Below, one piece after another: positions 16,860 to 27,202 of a stretch of DNA of 64,000 nt. The notes below the pieces were generated by a model. It was not told where the DNA came from and did no database searches. It saw nothing but the letters and a program-made list of their open reading frames with translations. The position numbers and the translations under genes are program-made. Source of the DNA: Beijerinckiaceae bacterium (GTDB taxonomy: Bacteria; Pseudomonadota; Alphaproteobacteria; Rhizobiales; Beijerinckiaceae); assembly GCA_027533425.1 (NCBI GenBank), contig JAPZUD010000005.1, positions 310,001 to 374,000 on the forward strand, written 5' to 3'. Position 1 is the stretch's first letter. The number at the start of each line of letters is the position of its first letter.

Positions 16860-18134
16860 ATGAAGGTTCTTCTTCTCGGCAGCGGCGGCCGCGAGCATGC
16901 CCTTGCGCTGGCGCTTTCGCAGTCTCCGTCGCTGACACGGCTCTTCATCCTGCCAGGGAATGACGGCATGGCCGGGGAAGGGCAGCTCGTGGCGGGAATC
17001 GCCCTCGCCGACCATGCCGCGATTCTCGGATTCTGCCGTCAGGAGGCGATCGACCTCGTCGTGGTCGGGCCGGAAGCGCCGCTGGTCGCAGGCCTCGCGG
17101 ATGACCTCGCAGCCGCCGGTTTCGCCGTATTCGGCCCGTCAAAGGCTGCCGCCCAGCTCGAGGGGTCGAAGGATTTCACCAAGTCCGTCTGCGATGCGGC
17201 CGGCATCCCGACCGCGGCCTATGCCACTTTCACCGACCCTGCCGGCGCCCTCGCCTATCTCCGGGCGAAGGGCGCGCCGATTGTCGTCAAATATGACGGG
17301 CTGATGGCTGGGAAGGGCGTGACCGTCGCCGCCAGCCTTGCCGAAGCCGAGGAGGCCATTGCAGCGCTCTATGCCAACGAGTCGGCCGCCAAGGTGGTGA
17401 TCGAGGAGATGATGGTGGGCGAGGAAGCGAGCTTCTTCTGCCTGATCGACGGGGAAACCGTGGTGCCCTTCGGCTCGGCGCAGGATCACAAGCGGGTCTT
17501 CGATGGCGACAGGGGGCCCAATACCGGCGGGATGGGCGCCTATTCGCCGGCGCCGGTCTTCACCGAGGCGCTCGAAGCGGAAACACTGGAGCGGATCATC
17601 CGTCCGACCGCGCGGGAAATGGTGCGGCGGGGCATGCCCTATCGCGGTGTGCTTTTCGCGGGGCTGATGCTCACGGCCGAGGGGCCCAGACTGATCGAAT
17701 ACAATTGCCGGTTCGGGGATCCGGAATGCCAGGCGCTGATGCTGCGTTTCGAGGGTGATCTCGTGCAGGTACTGCTTGCGGCCGCGACCGGCGCTCTCGA
17801 CCGCGTGCGCGTGAGGCTCGGCGCGAACCATACCGTCGGTGTTGTCATGGCGGCAAAGGGCTATCCGGGCGACTATGCCAAGGGCAGCGTCATCCGGGGT
17901 CTTGGTCCGGCCGGCGCCCTGCCCGGCGTGACGATCTTCCATGCCGGGACGAAGACCGTCGGGGGCGAGGTGACCAGCCATGGTGGCCGGGTCTTGACCG
18001 TGGCCGCGACGGGAACCACGCTCCGCGAAGCGCGCGACCGCGCCTATGCAGCGGTGGATGCGATTGACTGGCCGGAAGGATTCTGCCGGCGCGATATCGC
18101 CGCCCGCGGGCTTGCGCGGCTCGGCCAGGGCTGA
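16860..18134 (+). CDS. purD: Phosphoribosylamine--glycine ligase
   Basis: Second step of de novo purine synthesis: ATP-dependent joining of glycine to phosphoribosylamine to form GAR. The 424-residue protein begins [15 protein letters not shown], contains the ATP-grasp blocks [16 protein letters not shown] and [13 protein letters not shown], and the family hallmark RFGDPECQ. The ATG at 16860 follows AGAGGG. It is followed after 12 bases by the dehalogenase-like gene, probably cotranscribed, though the functions are unrelated. Confidence 0.96.
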   Translation: MKVLLLGSGGREHALALALSQSPSLTRLFILPGNDGMAGEGQLVAGIALADHAAILGFCRQEAIDLVVVGPEAPLVAGLADDLAAAGFAVFGPSKAAAQLEGSKDFTKSVCDAAGIPTAAYATFTDPAGALAYLRAKGAPIVVKYDGLMAGKGVTVAASLAEAEEAIAALYANESAAKVVIEEMMVGEEASFFCLIDGETVVPFGSAQDHKRVFDGDRGPNTGGMGAYSPAPVFTEALEAETLERIIRPTAREMVRRGMPYRGVLFAGLMLTAEGPRLIEYNCRFGDPECQALMLRFEGDLVQVLLAAATGALDRVRVRLGANHTVGVVMAAKGYPGDYAKGSVIRGLGPAGALPGVTIFHAGTKTVGGEVTSHGGRVLTVAATGTTLREARDRAYAAVDAIDWPEGFCRRDIAARGLARLGQG

Positions 18135-18146
18135 GGGAGGCACAGG

Positions 18147-19046
18147 ATGGGCGATCTGGCGGATCTGTTTCCCGGCTTCGAGAGCCTCTATGTCCCGACG
18201 CGGGAGGGCCAGGTCTTCGCCCGGGTGGGCGGCAAGGGCCCGCCCCTCGTCCTGCTGCATGGCTTTCCGCAGACCCATGTGATCTGGCACCGGATGGCGC
18301 CGGAACTCGCGAAGACGCATCAGGTCATCGCCATGGATCTGCGCGGCTATGGCTGGTCCAGCGCCCCGCGCGGCGGCCCGCCGCACGAGACCTATTCCAA
18401 ACGCGCCATGGCGGAGGATGTGCTGGCCGTGATCGACCGGCTCGGCCATACGCGTTTTGCCCTGGTCGGGCATGACCGCGGTGCCCGGGTCAGCTACCGG
18501 CTGGCGCTGGATCATCCCGGCCGGCTGACCCGCCTGGCCCTGCTCGACATCATTCCCACCCTCGCCATGTGGGAGCGGATGGATGCCCGCCGGGCCATGC
18601 AGGTCTATCACTGGAGCTTCCTCGCCCAGCCTGCACCGATGCCGGAAACCCTGATCGCGAAGGCTCCGGCGGAATGGCTCGAGCATACGCTGGCCAGCTG
18701 GACAGCCGCAAAAGACCTTTCCGCCTTCGACAGCCGGGCGCTGCGGCATTACCGGGCCTTCTTCAACGATCCCGCGCGGATCCATGCCTGCTGCGAGGAT
18801 TACCGCGCCGGGGCCGGGCTCGACATGGACCATGACGAGGCAAGCCGGCAGGCCGGCACGCGGATCGATTGCCCCGTGCTTGTGCTCTGGGGCGAGGTCG
18901 GCATTCCCGCCGCCGGGGCATCCCCGCTGGAGGCCTGGAAGATCTTCGCGCCGCACGCGACGGGCGCGCCGATCCGGGCCGGGCATTTCCTGCCGGAGGA
19001 GAACCCCGCCGATACGCTGGCTGCAATCAAGGCGTTTCTCGGATGA
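18147..19046 (+). CDS. Alpha/beta hydrolase, fluoroacetate/haloacetate dehalogenase-like
   Basis: A 299-residue alpha/beta hydrolase of the haloacetate dehalogenase group, which hydrolyses haloacetates to glycolate via an ester on an aspartate. Visible residues are nucleophile D110 in GHDRGARV, carboxylate-binding R111 and R114, acid D134, halide-pocket H155 and W156 (YHWSFLAQPAP), W185, Y219 (CEDYR) and base H280 (AGHFLPEE). These are the positions I recall for the Rhodopseudomonas palustris enzyme RPA1163. Retention of the full halide pocket supports C-F or C-Cl hydrolysis, but epoxide or ester hydrolysis remains possible. It overlaps the patatin gene by 4 bases. Confidence 0.82.
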   Translation: MGDLADLFPGFESLYVPTREGQVFARVGGKGPPLVLLHGFPQTHVIWHRMAPELAKTHQVIAMDLRGYGWSSAPRGGPPHETYSKRAMAEDVLAVIDRLGHTRFALVGHDRGARVSYRLALDHPGRLTRLALLDIIPTLAMWERMDARRAMQVYHWSFLAQPAPMPETLIAKAPAEWLEHTLASWTAAKDLSAFDSRALRHYRAFFNDPARIHACCEDYRAGAGLDMDHDEASRQAGTRIDCPVLVLWGEVGIPAAGASPLEAWKIFAPHATGAPIRAGHFLPEENPADTLAAIKAFLG

Positions 19047-19891
19047 AGAGCCGCAAGCGCAAGCCGAAGATCGGGCTGGTGCTCGGCTCCGGCGGGGCAC
19101 GTGGCCTCGCACATATCGTGGTGCTGGAAACGCTCGACCGGCTGAAACTGAAGCCGGTCGAGATGGCCGGCACCTCGATCGGTGCCATTCTCGGGGCGGC
19201 CTATGCCTCGGGTGTCAGCGGCGCGGAATTGCGCGCCCATGCGATCCGCGATTTCAAGAACCGCACCGATGTGATGACGCGGCTGTTCCAGACCCGGGTT
19301 GGCCGATTCGTGGATCTGTTCCAGCAGGGGCTGGCCAACCCGGTGCTGGTGGATGGCGAGGGCATTCTCGAGCGCTTCCTGCCGCGCCCCCTGCCGGAGA
19401 CCTTCGAGGAATTGTCGATCCCGCTCTCGGTAATCGCGGCGGATTTCCACCGGCTTGACCGGGTGGTCTTCACCGACGGGCAGCTCCGGCCTGCTGTTGC
19501 GGCCTCGATGGCGATTCCGGGCCTCGTGCGGCCGGTGGTCTATCGTGATCGCGTGATGGTCGATGGCGGCGCCGTTGACCCGCTGCCGGTGCGGGCGATC
19601 TCCGGCGAGGCCGATCTCATCATCGCGGTCGATGTCTCCCGCGCGGCCGCCCGGGAGGAAAGCGAGCGAATCCCGAATGCGGTCGAAACAGGGTTCCGCG
19701 TATTCGACCTGATGCAGGCCGCCCTGGCCGATGCGCAGGCGAGTGACAACAGCCGGCCGATCTACCGGCTCAAGGCCCCGGTCGAAGGCTTCAACGCGCT
19801 CGATTTCTTCTCGGCCAAGGGCATCCTCGCCGCATCCGAAGGACTGGCCGGCGCGGTCGAAGCCATTATCGCGCAGGCTTCCGCGCGCTAG
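19043..19891 (+). CDS. Patatin-like phospholipase (RssA-like)
   Basis: A 282-residue serine lipid hydrolase. It has the oxyanion-hole loop GSGGARG at 15-21, nucleophile S45 in GTSIG, and the catalytic aspartate D174 in VDGGAVDP, completing the Ser-Asp dyad. Family members hydrolyse acyl esters of phospholipids; the natural substrate here is unknown. Its ATG overlaps the stop of the dehalogenase-like gene (ATGA), indicating coupled translation. The 3' end overlaps convergent tadA by 4 bases. Confidence 0.9.
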   Translation: MKSRKRKPKIGLVLGSGGARGLAHIVVLETLDRLKLKPVEMAGTSIGAILGAAYASGVSGAELRAHAIRDFKNRTDVMTRLFQTRVGRFVDLFQQGLANPVLVDGEGILERFLPRPLPETFEELSIPLSVIAADFHRLDRVVFTDGQLRPAVAASMAIPGLVRPVVYRDRVMVDGGAVDPLPVRAISGEADLIIAVDVSRAAAREESERIPNAVETGFRVFDLMQAALADAQASDNSRPIYRLKAPVEGFNALDFFSAKGILAASEGLAGAVEAIIAQASAR

Positions 19892-20343
19892 CGCCGGTCC
19901 CGGAAAAAGGCGCGGAGCATCTCCGCCGCTTCCTGCTCGCGGATGCCGGGATAGACATCCGGCACGTGGTGGCAACTCGGCTGGGCATAGAGCCGTGGTC
20001 CATTCTCCACCGCGCCGCCCTTCGGGTCTCCCGCCGCGTAGTAAAGCCGGCGGATCCGCGCGAAGGAAATGGCCGTGGCGCACATCGGGCAGGGTTCGAG
20101 CGTGACATAGAGATCGGCGCCGACCAGCCTTTCGCTGCCGATCCGGGCGCAGGCCTCGCGGATGGCCAGCATCTCGGCATGGGCGGTGGGATCCCGGGTC
20201 TCGCGCATGCGGTTGCCGGCCCGGGCGAGGAGCTCGCCCTCGCGCAGGATGGCGGCGCCGATCGGTACCTCGCCCCGCGCCGCGGCGGCGCGCGCTTCCT
20301 CGAAAGCCAGGTCGAAGCCGTTGAGGCCCTGCTCTTTCCTCAT
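19888..20343 (-). CDS. tadA: tRNA adenosine(34) deaminase
   Basis: Converts adenosine 34 of tRNA-Arg(ACG) to inosine, allowing decoding of CGN codons. The 151-residue protein has the zinc-dependent deaminase motifs: H55 and catalytic E57 in HAE, and C85/C88 in EPCPMC. The ATG at 20343 gives normal length. A much longer open frame upstream on this strand is antisense to the pseudouridine synthase gene and is not part of the gene. Confidence 0.94.
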   Translation of the reverse strand: MRKEQGLNGFDLAFEEARAAAARGEVPIGAAILREGELLARAGNRMRETRDPTAHAEMLAIREACARIGSERLVGADLYVTLEPCPMCATAISFARIRRLYYAAGDPKGGAVENGPRLYAQPSCHHVPDVYPGIREQEAAEMLRAFFRDRR

Positions 20344-20436
20344 GGCATGCCTGCCTTCCGCTCCCTGCCCTGCGGTTTGCGAATAAAATTGCGGCTGGCC
20401 CTCGCAACAGGCTGTCGATCCTGATATGAGCGCGAC

Positions 20437-22197
20437 ATGTCTGACAGCGATAATGAGAAACGTCGCGGTGGCAAGCCCCGCGACACCCGCCCGCGCGCCG
20501 ATCGTTCCGGCGATTCCCCGCGTTCCCCGCGCCCGAAAGGCGAATTCCGCCCGCGGCCGGACCGCGACGCGCCAGCGGGTGACAGCCGCCCGAAACGCAG
20601 CTTCCGCCCCCGCGACGAGCAGGGCGGCGAGGAGCGTAGCTTCCGCCCGCGTCCGCCGCGCGATGGCGACCGCAGCGACCGGCCCTTCACACCGCGCGCC
20701 CCGCGCCGGGACGAGGATGCGAATGCGCCGAGCGGATTCGCGCCGGAAGGCGAACGCATCGCCCGCGTGATGGCACGGGCCGGGCTTTGCTCGCGCCGTG
20801 ATGCCGAGGTCTGGATCGAGGAAGGCCGTGTCAGCGTCAATGGCCGCGTGATCGACAGCCCCGCGCTGGATGTCACGGATCGTGACCGCATTCTTGTCGA
20901 TGGCCAGCCGCTGCCGGCGCGGGAGCGCACGCGGCTCTGGCTCTACAACAAGCCGCGCGGCCTCGTGACCACGGCGAGCGATCCGGAGGGGCGGCCGACC
21001 GTGTTCGACCATCTTCCGGCGGAATTGCCGCGCGTGGTTTCGGTCGGACGACTCGACATCAATACCGAAGGGCTGATGCTGCTGACCAATGATGGCGGAC
21101 TTGCCCGGGTGCTCGCCCTGCCGGAAACCGGCTGGCTGCGCCGCTACCGGGTGCGCGTGCATGGCGGCGTCGACCAGTCCATGCTCGACACGCTGCGCGA
21201 GGGCATCTCGCTCGACGGGATCGATTACGGCCCCATCGTCGCCACGCTGGAACGCGAAGTCGGCGACAATGCCTGGCTGGTCATGGATCTGCGCGAAGGC
21301 AAGAACCGCGAGATCAAGCGCGTACTCGAGCATTTCAACCTGCAGGTGAACCGCCTGATCCGGGTGTCGTTCGGGCCCTTCCAGCTCGAGGATCTCGGCG
21401 AGGGCGCGATCGAGGAAGTCCGGACCAAGACCCTGCGGGACCAGCTCGGTGACCGGCTGACCGCCGAGGCCGGTGCCTATTTCGACGGGCCGCGTCGCGA
21501 AAGCGGGGCTGACCGCGAGGCGATGCTGCAGGACGAGCCTGTCCGCAAGCGTTTCGACAAGCGCAAGCCCGGCGAGAAGCGCGAGCTGGCCCTTTCCGGC
21601 GCAGCGAAAGACCTGAAGGTCGAGCGCGAACGCGTGGCCGACCGCCGGGGTCGTACCGTCAAGGTGGAACGGATCGTCAAGAAGGACCTGCCGCCGGAAG
21701 AGCCGCCGCGGATCATCCGCGAGGAGCGCGAGGAACGGCGGCCGCGCCGTGATTTCGGTGATCGGCCCTTCCGTTCGCGCGACGGTGCGCCGAGCGGTGA
21801 TCGCCCGTTCAAGCCGCGTGGCCCGCGCCGCGATGATCAGGGCGGCGAGGAGCGCAGCTTCCGACCGCGCCCGCCGAGGGATGGCGCGCCAAGTGGCGAC
21901 CGCCCGTTCAAGCCCCGCGCCCCGCGCCGCGATGATCAGGGCGGCGAGGAGCGCAGCTTCCGGCCCCGGCCGCCCCGGGATGGCGCGCCGGGTGGCGACC
22001 GCCCGTTCAAGCCCCGCGCCCCGCGCCGCGACGATCAGGGTGGCGAGGAGCGCAGCTTCCGGCCCCGGCCGCCGAGGGATGGCGCGCCAAGTGGCGACCG
22101 CCCGTTCAAGCCGCGTGGCGAGTTCAAGCGGCCGGGCGGCCCCAAGCCGGGCGGCCCGCGCCCGGGTGGCAAACGGCCGCCGCGCGACCGGGGCTGA
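20437..22197 (+). CDS. RluB-type 23S rRNA pseudouridine synthase with expanded basic tails
   Basis: A 586-residue RsuA/RluB-family enzyme. The core lies at about 105-335: an S4 RNA-binding domain (RIARVMARAGLCSRRDAEVWI) and the catalytic domain with VGRLDINTEGLMLLTNDG holding the conserved aspartate. E. coli RluB modifies U2605 of 23S rRNA. Both ends are disordered and Arg/Pro-rich, and the C-tail has a 33-residue unit in three full copies and one partial. The core is ordinary; the tails make the protein about twice the usual length. It is followed by rsmD after 3 bases. Confidence 0.9.
   Translation: MSDSDNEKRRGGKPRDTRPRADRSGDSPRSPRPKGEFRPRPDRDAPAGDSRPKRSFRPRDEQGGEERSFRPRPPRDGDRSDRPFTPRAPRRDEDANAPSGFAPEGERIARVMARAGLCSRRDAEVWIEEGRVSVNGRVIDSPALDVTDRDRILVDGQPLPARERTRLWLYNKPRGLVTTASDPEGRPTVFDHLPAELPRVVSVGRLDINTEGLMLLTNDGGLARVLALPETGWLRRYRVRVHGGVDQSMLDTLREGISLDGIDYGPIVATLEREVGDNAWLVMDLREGKNREIKRVLEHFNLQVNRLIRVSFGPFQLEDLGEGAIEEVRTKTLRDQLGDRLTAEAGAYFDGPRRESGADREAMLQDEPVRKRFDKRKPGEKRELALSGAAKDLKVERERVADRRGRTVKVERIVKKDLPPEEPPRIIREEREERRPRRDFGDRPFRSRDGAPSGDRPFKPRGPRRDDQGGEERSFRPRPPRDGAPSGDRPFKPRAPRRDDQGGEERSFRPRPPRDGAPGGDRPFKPRAPRRDDQGGEERSFRPRPPRDGAPSGDRPFKPRGEFKRPGGPKPGGPRPGGKRPPRDRG
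21781..22127 (+). repeat. In-frame 99-bp tandem repeat within the pseudouridine synthase gene
   Basis: Copies begin at 21781, 21880, 21979 and 22078 (the last partial, about 50 bases). Each encodes DGAPSGDRPFKPR followed by PRRDDQGGEERSFRPRPPR-like sequence, broken by one variable residue (G or A). The copies are nearly identical, which suggests recent duplication. A diverged copy of part of the unit is in the N-terminal tail near 20614-20700. Confidence 0.93.
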
Positions 22198-22200
22198 TCC

Positions 22201-22758
22201 ATGCGGATCGTCGGCGGGCGGCTTGGCGGGCGGACCCTCCGGGGGCCGCAGGGCGACAGCATCCGGCCGACGACCGACCGGATGCGGCAAGCGCTGTTCA
22301 ACATCCTGATCCATGCCTGTGCGTTCCCGTTCGACGGCGCCCGCGTGCTGGATCTCTTCGCCGGTACAGGCGCACTTTCGGCGGAGGCGCTGTCGCATGG
22401 GGCCGGCTTCGCCGTGATGGTGGATATCGGCGCCGAGGCGCGCGGGCTGCAACGCGAGAATGTCGAAGCGCTCGGGCTGGGCGGGATGACGCGCATCCTC
22501 CGGCGCGATGCGACGCGGCTCGGCGAGGTCGCGCCCTTCGAGCCTTTCGGCCTCGTCTTCTGTGATCCACCCTATGGCAAGGGGCTGGGCGAGGCAGCCC
22601 TCGCCTCGGCAATGCGGGGGGGATGGATCGCGCCGGAGGGGCTGGTGGTGCTGGAAGAACGCGCGAGCGTCGCGGTGGCCCTGCCTGCGCCACTGGTGGA
22701 GATCGATCGCCGGAAGGCCGGCGAGACCCAGCTCATCTTCGGCCGCATGCCGGGCTGA
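22201..22758 (+). CDS. rsmD: 16S rRNA (guanine-966-N2)-methyltransferase
   Basis: Methylates N2 of G966 in 16S rRNA with S-adenosylmethionine. The 185-residue protein opens with the family start MRIVGGRLGGRTL, has the RPTTDRMRQALFNIL block, the cofactor motif LDLFAGTGALSAEAL at about 50-65, and the catalytic DPPYGKG at about 122-128. It begins 3 bases after the pseudouridine synthase stop, so two rRNA-modification genes form one unit. It is convergent with mutL. Confidence 0.95.
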   Translation: MRIVGGRLGGRTLRGPQGDSIRPTTDRMRQALFNILIHACAFPFDGARVLDLFAGTGALSAEALSHGAGFAVMVDIGAEARGLQRENVEALGLGGMTRILRRDATRLGEVAPFEPFGLVFCDPPYGKGLGEAALASAMRGGWIAPEGLVVLEERASVAVALPAPLVEIDRRKAGETQLIFGRMPG

Positions 22759-22765
22759 GGCCCGG

Positions 22766-24574
22766 TCAGGACCGGCCGAACAGGCGCTCCAGATCCTTCA
22801 GGCCGAGCGACACATAGGTCGGGCGGCCGTGGTTGCACTGGCCGGAACCGGGCGTTGCCTCCATCTCGCGCAGCAGGGCATCCATTTCCTCCAGCCGAAG
22901 CCGGCGGCCGGCCCGGACGGAATGATGGCAGGCGAAGGTCTTCAGGACGTGGTCCTGCCGCGCGGCGAGGCTTTCGCTGCCGCCCCATTCGCTGACCTGA
23001 TCGGCGAGATCCCGCATCAGCGCCACGATATCCGAGCCCGCCAGGGCCGCCGGCACTTCCTGGACGGCCACAGCGCCCGGCCCGAACGGTTCGATGACCA
23101 GCCCGGCCTCCGCGAGGGCCCCGGCCTGATCGAGCAAGGCCGCGATGGCGGGTTCGGGGAGGTCGATGACGGCCGGAATGAGCAGCGGCTGGCGGGGCAC
23201 GGCGCCCTCGGCGCGGGCCTTCTTCAACCGCTCGTAGACCAGCCTTTCATGGGCGGCATGCTGGTCGACGATGACCACGCCCTCACCGGTCTGGGCAAGG
23301 ATATAGGTTTCATGGAACTGCGCGCGGGCATAGCCGAGCGGCGGGAAGCCCGCCTCCCCGTCCTCCGCGCCTCCCGCAGGCCCGCCGACCGGTTCCGAAA
23401 GCCGGGCCGGCTCGGCAAAGCCGGCATGCGGCATGGCGGGGGCCGGCCGCTCCGGCAGGCGCTGGTCCGGGAAAACGAAGCTGAGCGGGCGCGGCGGCGG
23501 GCTGCCGGTACCGAGATGGGTGATGCCCTGGGCGCGCAGGCGCTGCAACATGGCCTCGCCGCCCCGGCTCGACGCCTGATGCCCCATGCCGGCCAGCGCA
23601 TCGCGGATGCCGGCAATCATCAGGCCGCGAATGCCCTCGGCATCGCGGAAGCGGACTTCCAGCTTGGCCGGATGGACATTCACATCGACGCCGGCAGGGT
23701 CGAGCTCGAGGAACAGGGCCACGACGGGGTAACGGCCAGCCATCAGGCTGTCGGCATAGGCGGCCTTGAGCGCGCCGATCAGCAGGCGGTCGCGAACGGG
23801 GCGGCCATTGACGAAGAGATATTGGTCCAGCGCACTGGCGCGATGATAGGTCGGCAGCGAGGCCAGCCCCGAGAGGCGGAAGCCGTTGCGCTCCGCTGCG
23901 AGCGTGGCGGCATTGCCGGTGAAATCCTCGCCGATCAGCCGCGCGATCCGGCGGCGCAGGCCCTCCTCGCCCGGTGCTTCCGCGGGCAGGTCGAACCCGG
24001 AGAGGTGATCCCCGGACAGCGTGAAGGCGATTTCGGGATGGGCCATGGCGAGGCGGCGGATGACAAGCGCCACCGCCTGGGCCTCGGCGCGGTCGCCCTT
24101 CAGGAATTTCAGCCGCGCCGGGGTGGCATAGAAGAGATCGCTCACCTCGACCCGCGTGCCTTGCGCCATGGCGGCGGGACGGATCGGCCCGACCTGTCCG
24201 GCATCGACAAGAATGGCATGGCCCTCTCCGCCTGCCACGCGCGTGGTGATCTGCAGCCGCGCGACCGCGCCGATCGAGGGCAGGGCCTCGCCCCGGAAGC
24301 CGAGGGTGAGGATGCGATCGAGCTGGCCTTCCGGCAGTTTCGAAGTGGCATGGCGGCGGATGGCGAGGGCGAGATCCTCCGGCGGCATGCCGGCGCCGTC
24401 ATCCGTAACGCGGATCAGCCGGCGCCCACCCTGTTCCAGCCGGATCTCGATGCGGCGCGCGCCGGCATCGATGGCATTCTCGACCAGTTCCTTCGCTGCG
24501 GCGGCCGGACGCTCGATCACCTCGCCGGCGGCAATCTGGTCGATCAGGACAGGGTCAAGCTGGCGGACGGGCAT
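22766..24574 (-). CDS. mutL: DNA mismatch repair protein MutL with endonuclease motif
   Basis: A 602-residue MutL. The N-terminal GHKL ATPase is intact: AGEVIERPAAAAKELVENAIDAG, DDGAGM, RHATSK, GFRGEALPSI. The C-terminal dimerisation domain holds DQHAAHERLVYE at about residue 440, the DQHA-x2-E-x4-E motif of MutL proteins that nick DNA themselves, plus ACHHSVRAG and QCNHGRPT. These predict an intrinsic endonuclease, as expected for bacteria without MutH. A Pro/Ala-rich linker of about 70 residues joins the domains. Confidence 0.95.
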   Translation of the reverse strand: MPVRQLDPVLIDQIAAGEVIERPAAAAKELVENAIDAGARRIEIRLEQGGRRLIRVTDDGAGMPPEDLALAIRRHATSKLPEGQLDRILTLGFRGEALPSIGAVARLQITTRVAGGEGHAILVDAGQVGPIRPAAMAQGTRVEVSDLFYATPARLKFLKGDRAEAQAVALVIRRLAMAHPEIAFTLSGDHLSGFDLPAEAPGEEGLRRRIARLIGEDFTGNAATLAAERNGFRLSGLASLPTYHRASALDQYLFVNGRPVRDRLLIGALKAAYADSLMAGRYPVVALFLELDPAGVDVNVHPAKLEVRFRDAEGIRGLMIAGIRDALAGMGHQASSRGGEAMLQRLRAQGITHLGTGSPPPRPLSFVFPDQRLPERPAPAMPHAGFAEPARLSEPVGGPAGGAEDGEAGFPPLGYARAQFHETYILAQTGEGVVIVDQHAAHERLVYERLKKARAEGAVPRQPLLIPAVIDLPEPAIAALLDQAGALAEAGLVIEPFGPGAVAVQEVPAALAGSDIVALMRDLADQVSEWGGSESLAARQDHVLKTFACHHSVRAGRRLRLEEMDALLREMEATPGSGQCNHGRPTYVSLGLKDLERLFGRS

Positions 24575-24652
24575 GGTTGCTTATGGCCTGATTCGCAGCC
24601 CGGGCCGGCTGCGGTGCTGCGGAGCCTGTGGGCAAGGCACCCGGCGCGCCGG

Positions 24653-25186
24653 CTATTTCTCCACCAGACCGCGCAGATTGGCGAGACCGGCCTCGAAATC
24701 GCGCCCGACCATGCGGTCCATGTTCATCAGCAGATCCATGATCTTGCTCATGAGCGGCGAGGGGCCTTCCATGGCCCAGACGAGTTCAGTGCCACCCTCG
24801 ACCGGGTTCAGCGTGAAACTGGCGCGATTGGTGGCGCGGAAGGGCTTCTCGAATTCCAGCCGATAAGCCACGGCCTCATGCGGGCGGCTTTCGATGATGC
24901 TCATATTGCCCTTGCCGACCTGGTTGTTGCCGTCCCAGCCCATGCTGGCGCCGAGCCCCGCCCGGCTGGGGCCGTAGGTGGTGCGCATGGCCGGGTCCTT
25001 GTGGGCCCAGGGCGACCAGAGCTGCCAGGATTCAAGGCTGTCGAGATAGGGGTAGATCGCCTCGGGCGTGGCCGCCAGCACGATGCGCCGCTCGATGCGG
25101 AACCGGTCCGGCTTGCGCGAGGCGAGGAGGACCAGCGCGAGAACCGCGCCGGCCAGAACCACAAGCAGGATCATCCACCACGGCAT
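24653..25186 (-). CDS. Membrane-anchored SRPBCC (polyketide cyclase-like) protein
   Basis: A 177-residue protein with an N-terminal membrane anchor (about 4-22) and a START/SRPBCC ligand-binding domain: IERRIVLAATPEAIYPYLDSL, then WSPWAHKDPAM and a GxGASMGWDGN turn. It belongs to a common family of unknown ligand. It lies between typA and mutL on the same strand, with no functional hint from neighbours. Confidence 0.82.
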   Translation of the reverse strand: MPWWMILLVVLAGAVLALVLLASRKPDRFRIERRIVLAATPEAIYPYLDSLESWQLWSPWAHKDPAMRTTYGPSRAGLGASMGWDGNNQVGKGNMSIIESRPHEAVAYRLEFEKPFRATNRASFTLNPVEGGTELVWAMEGPSPLMSKIMDLLMNMDRMVGRDFEAGLANLRGLVEK

Positions 25187-25240
25187 GCCGGCCTCCCTGA
25201 TCGCTCGCGGAGCCTTCTGCCTTCATGGGGAAGGCCGGGA

Positions 25241-27067
<1,827 letters not shown>

Positions 27068-27202
27068 GGGTTTGTTCCAAAAGGCGCCCGGGCGTCCGGT
27101 GGATCCCGGACGATGGCGGCAGGGCATTGCAGTCTACGGTGTTGCAGCGCAGTATCCTTTTTGCGCTGCAAGAGCAAGCCGGCGCGCGGCGATTCCGGCC
27201 GT

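Noticed and set aside
21781-22127. Regular repeats considered as a CRISPR array
   Set aside because: The repeats are contiguous 99-bp units without spacers and are in frame with a protein-coding gene.
20344-22452. A long upstream extension of tadA antisense to the pseudouridine synthase, with apparent internal repeats
   Set aside because: The repeats are the reverse-strand reading of the 99-bp tandem repeat; TadA has its full normal length from 20343.
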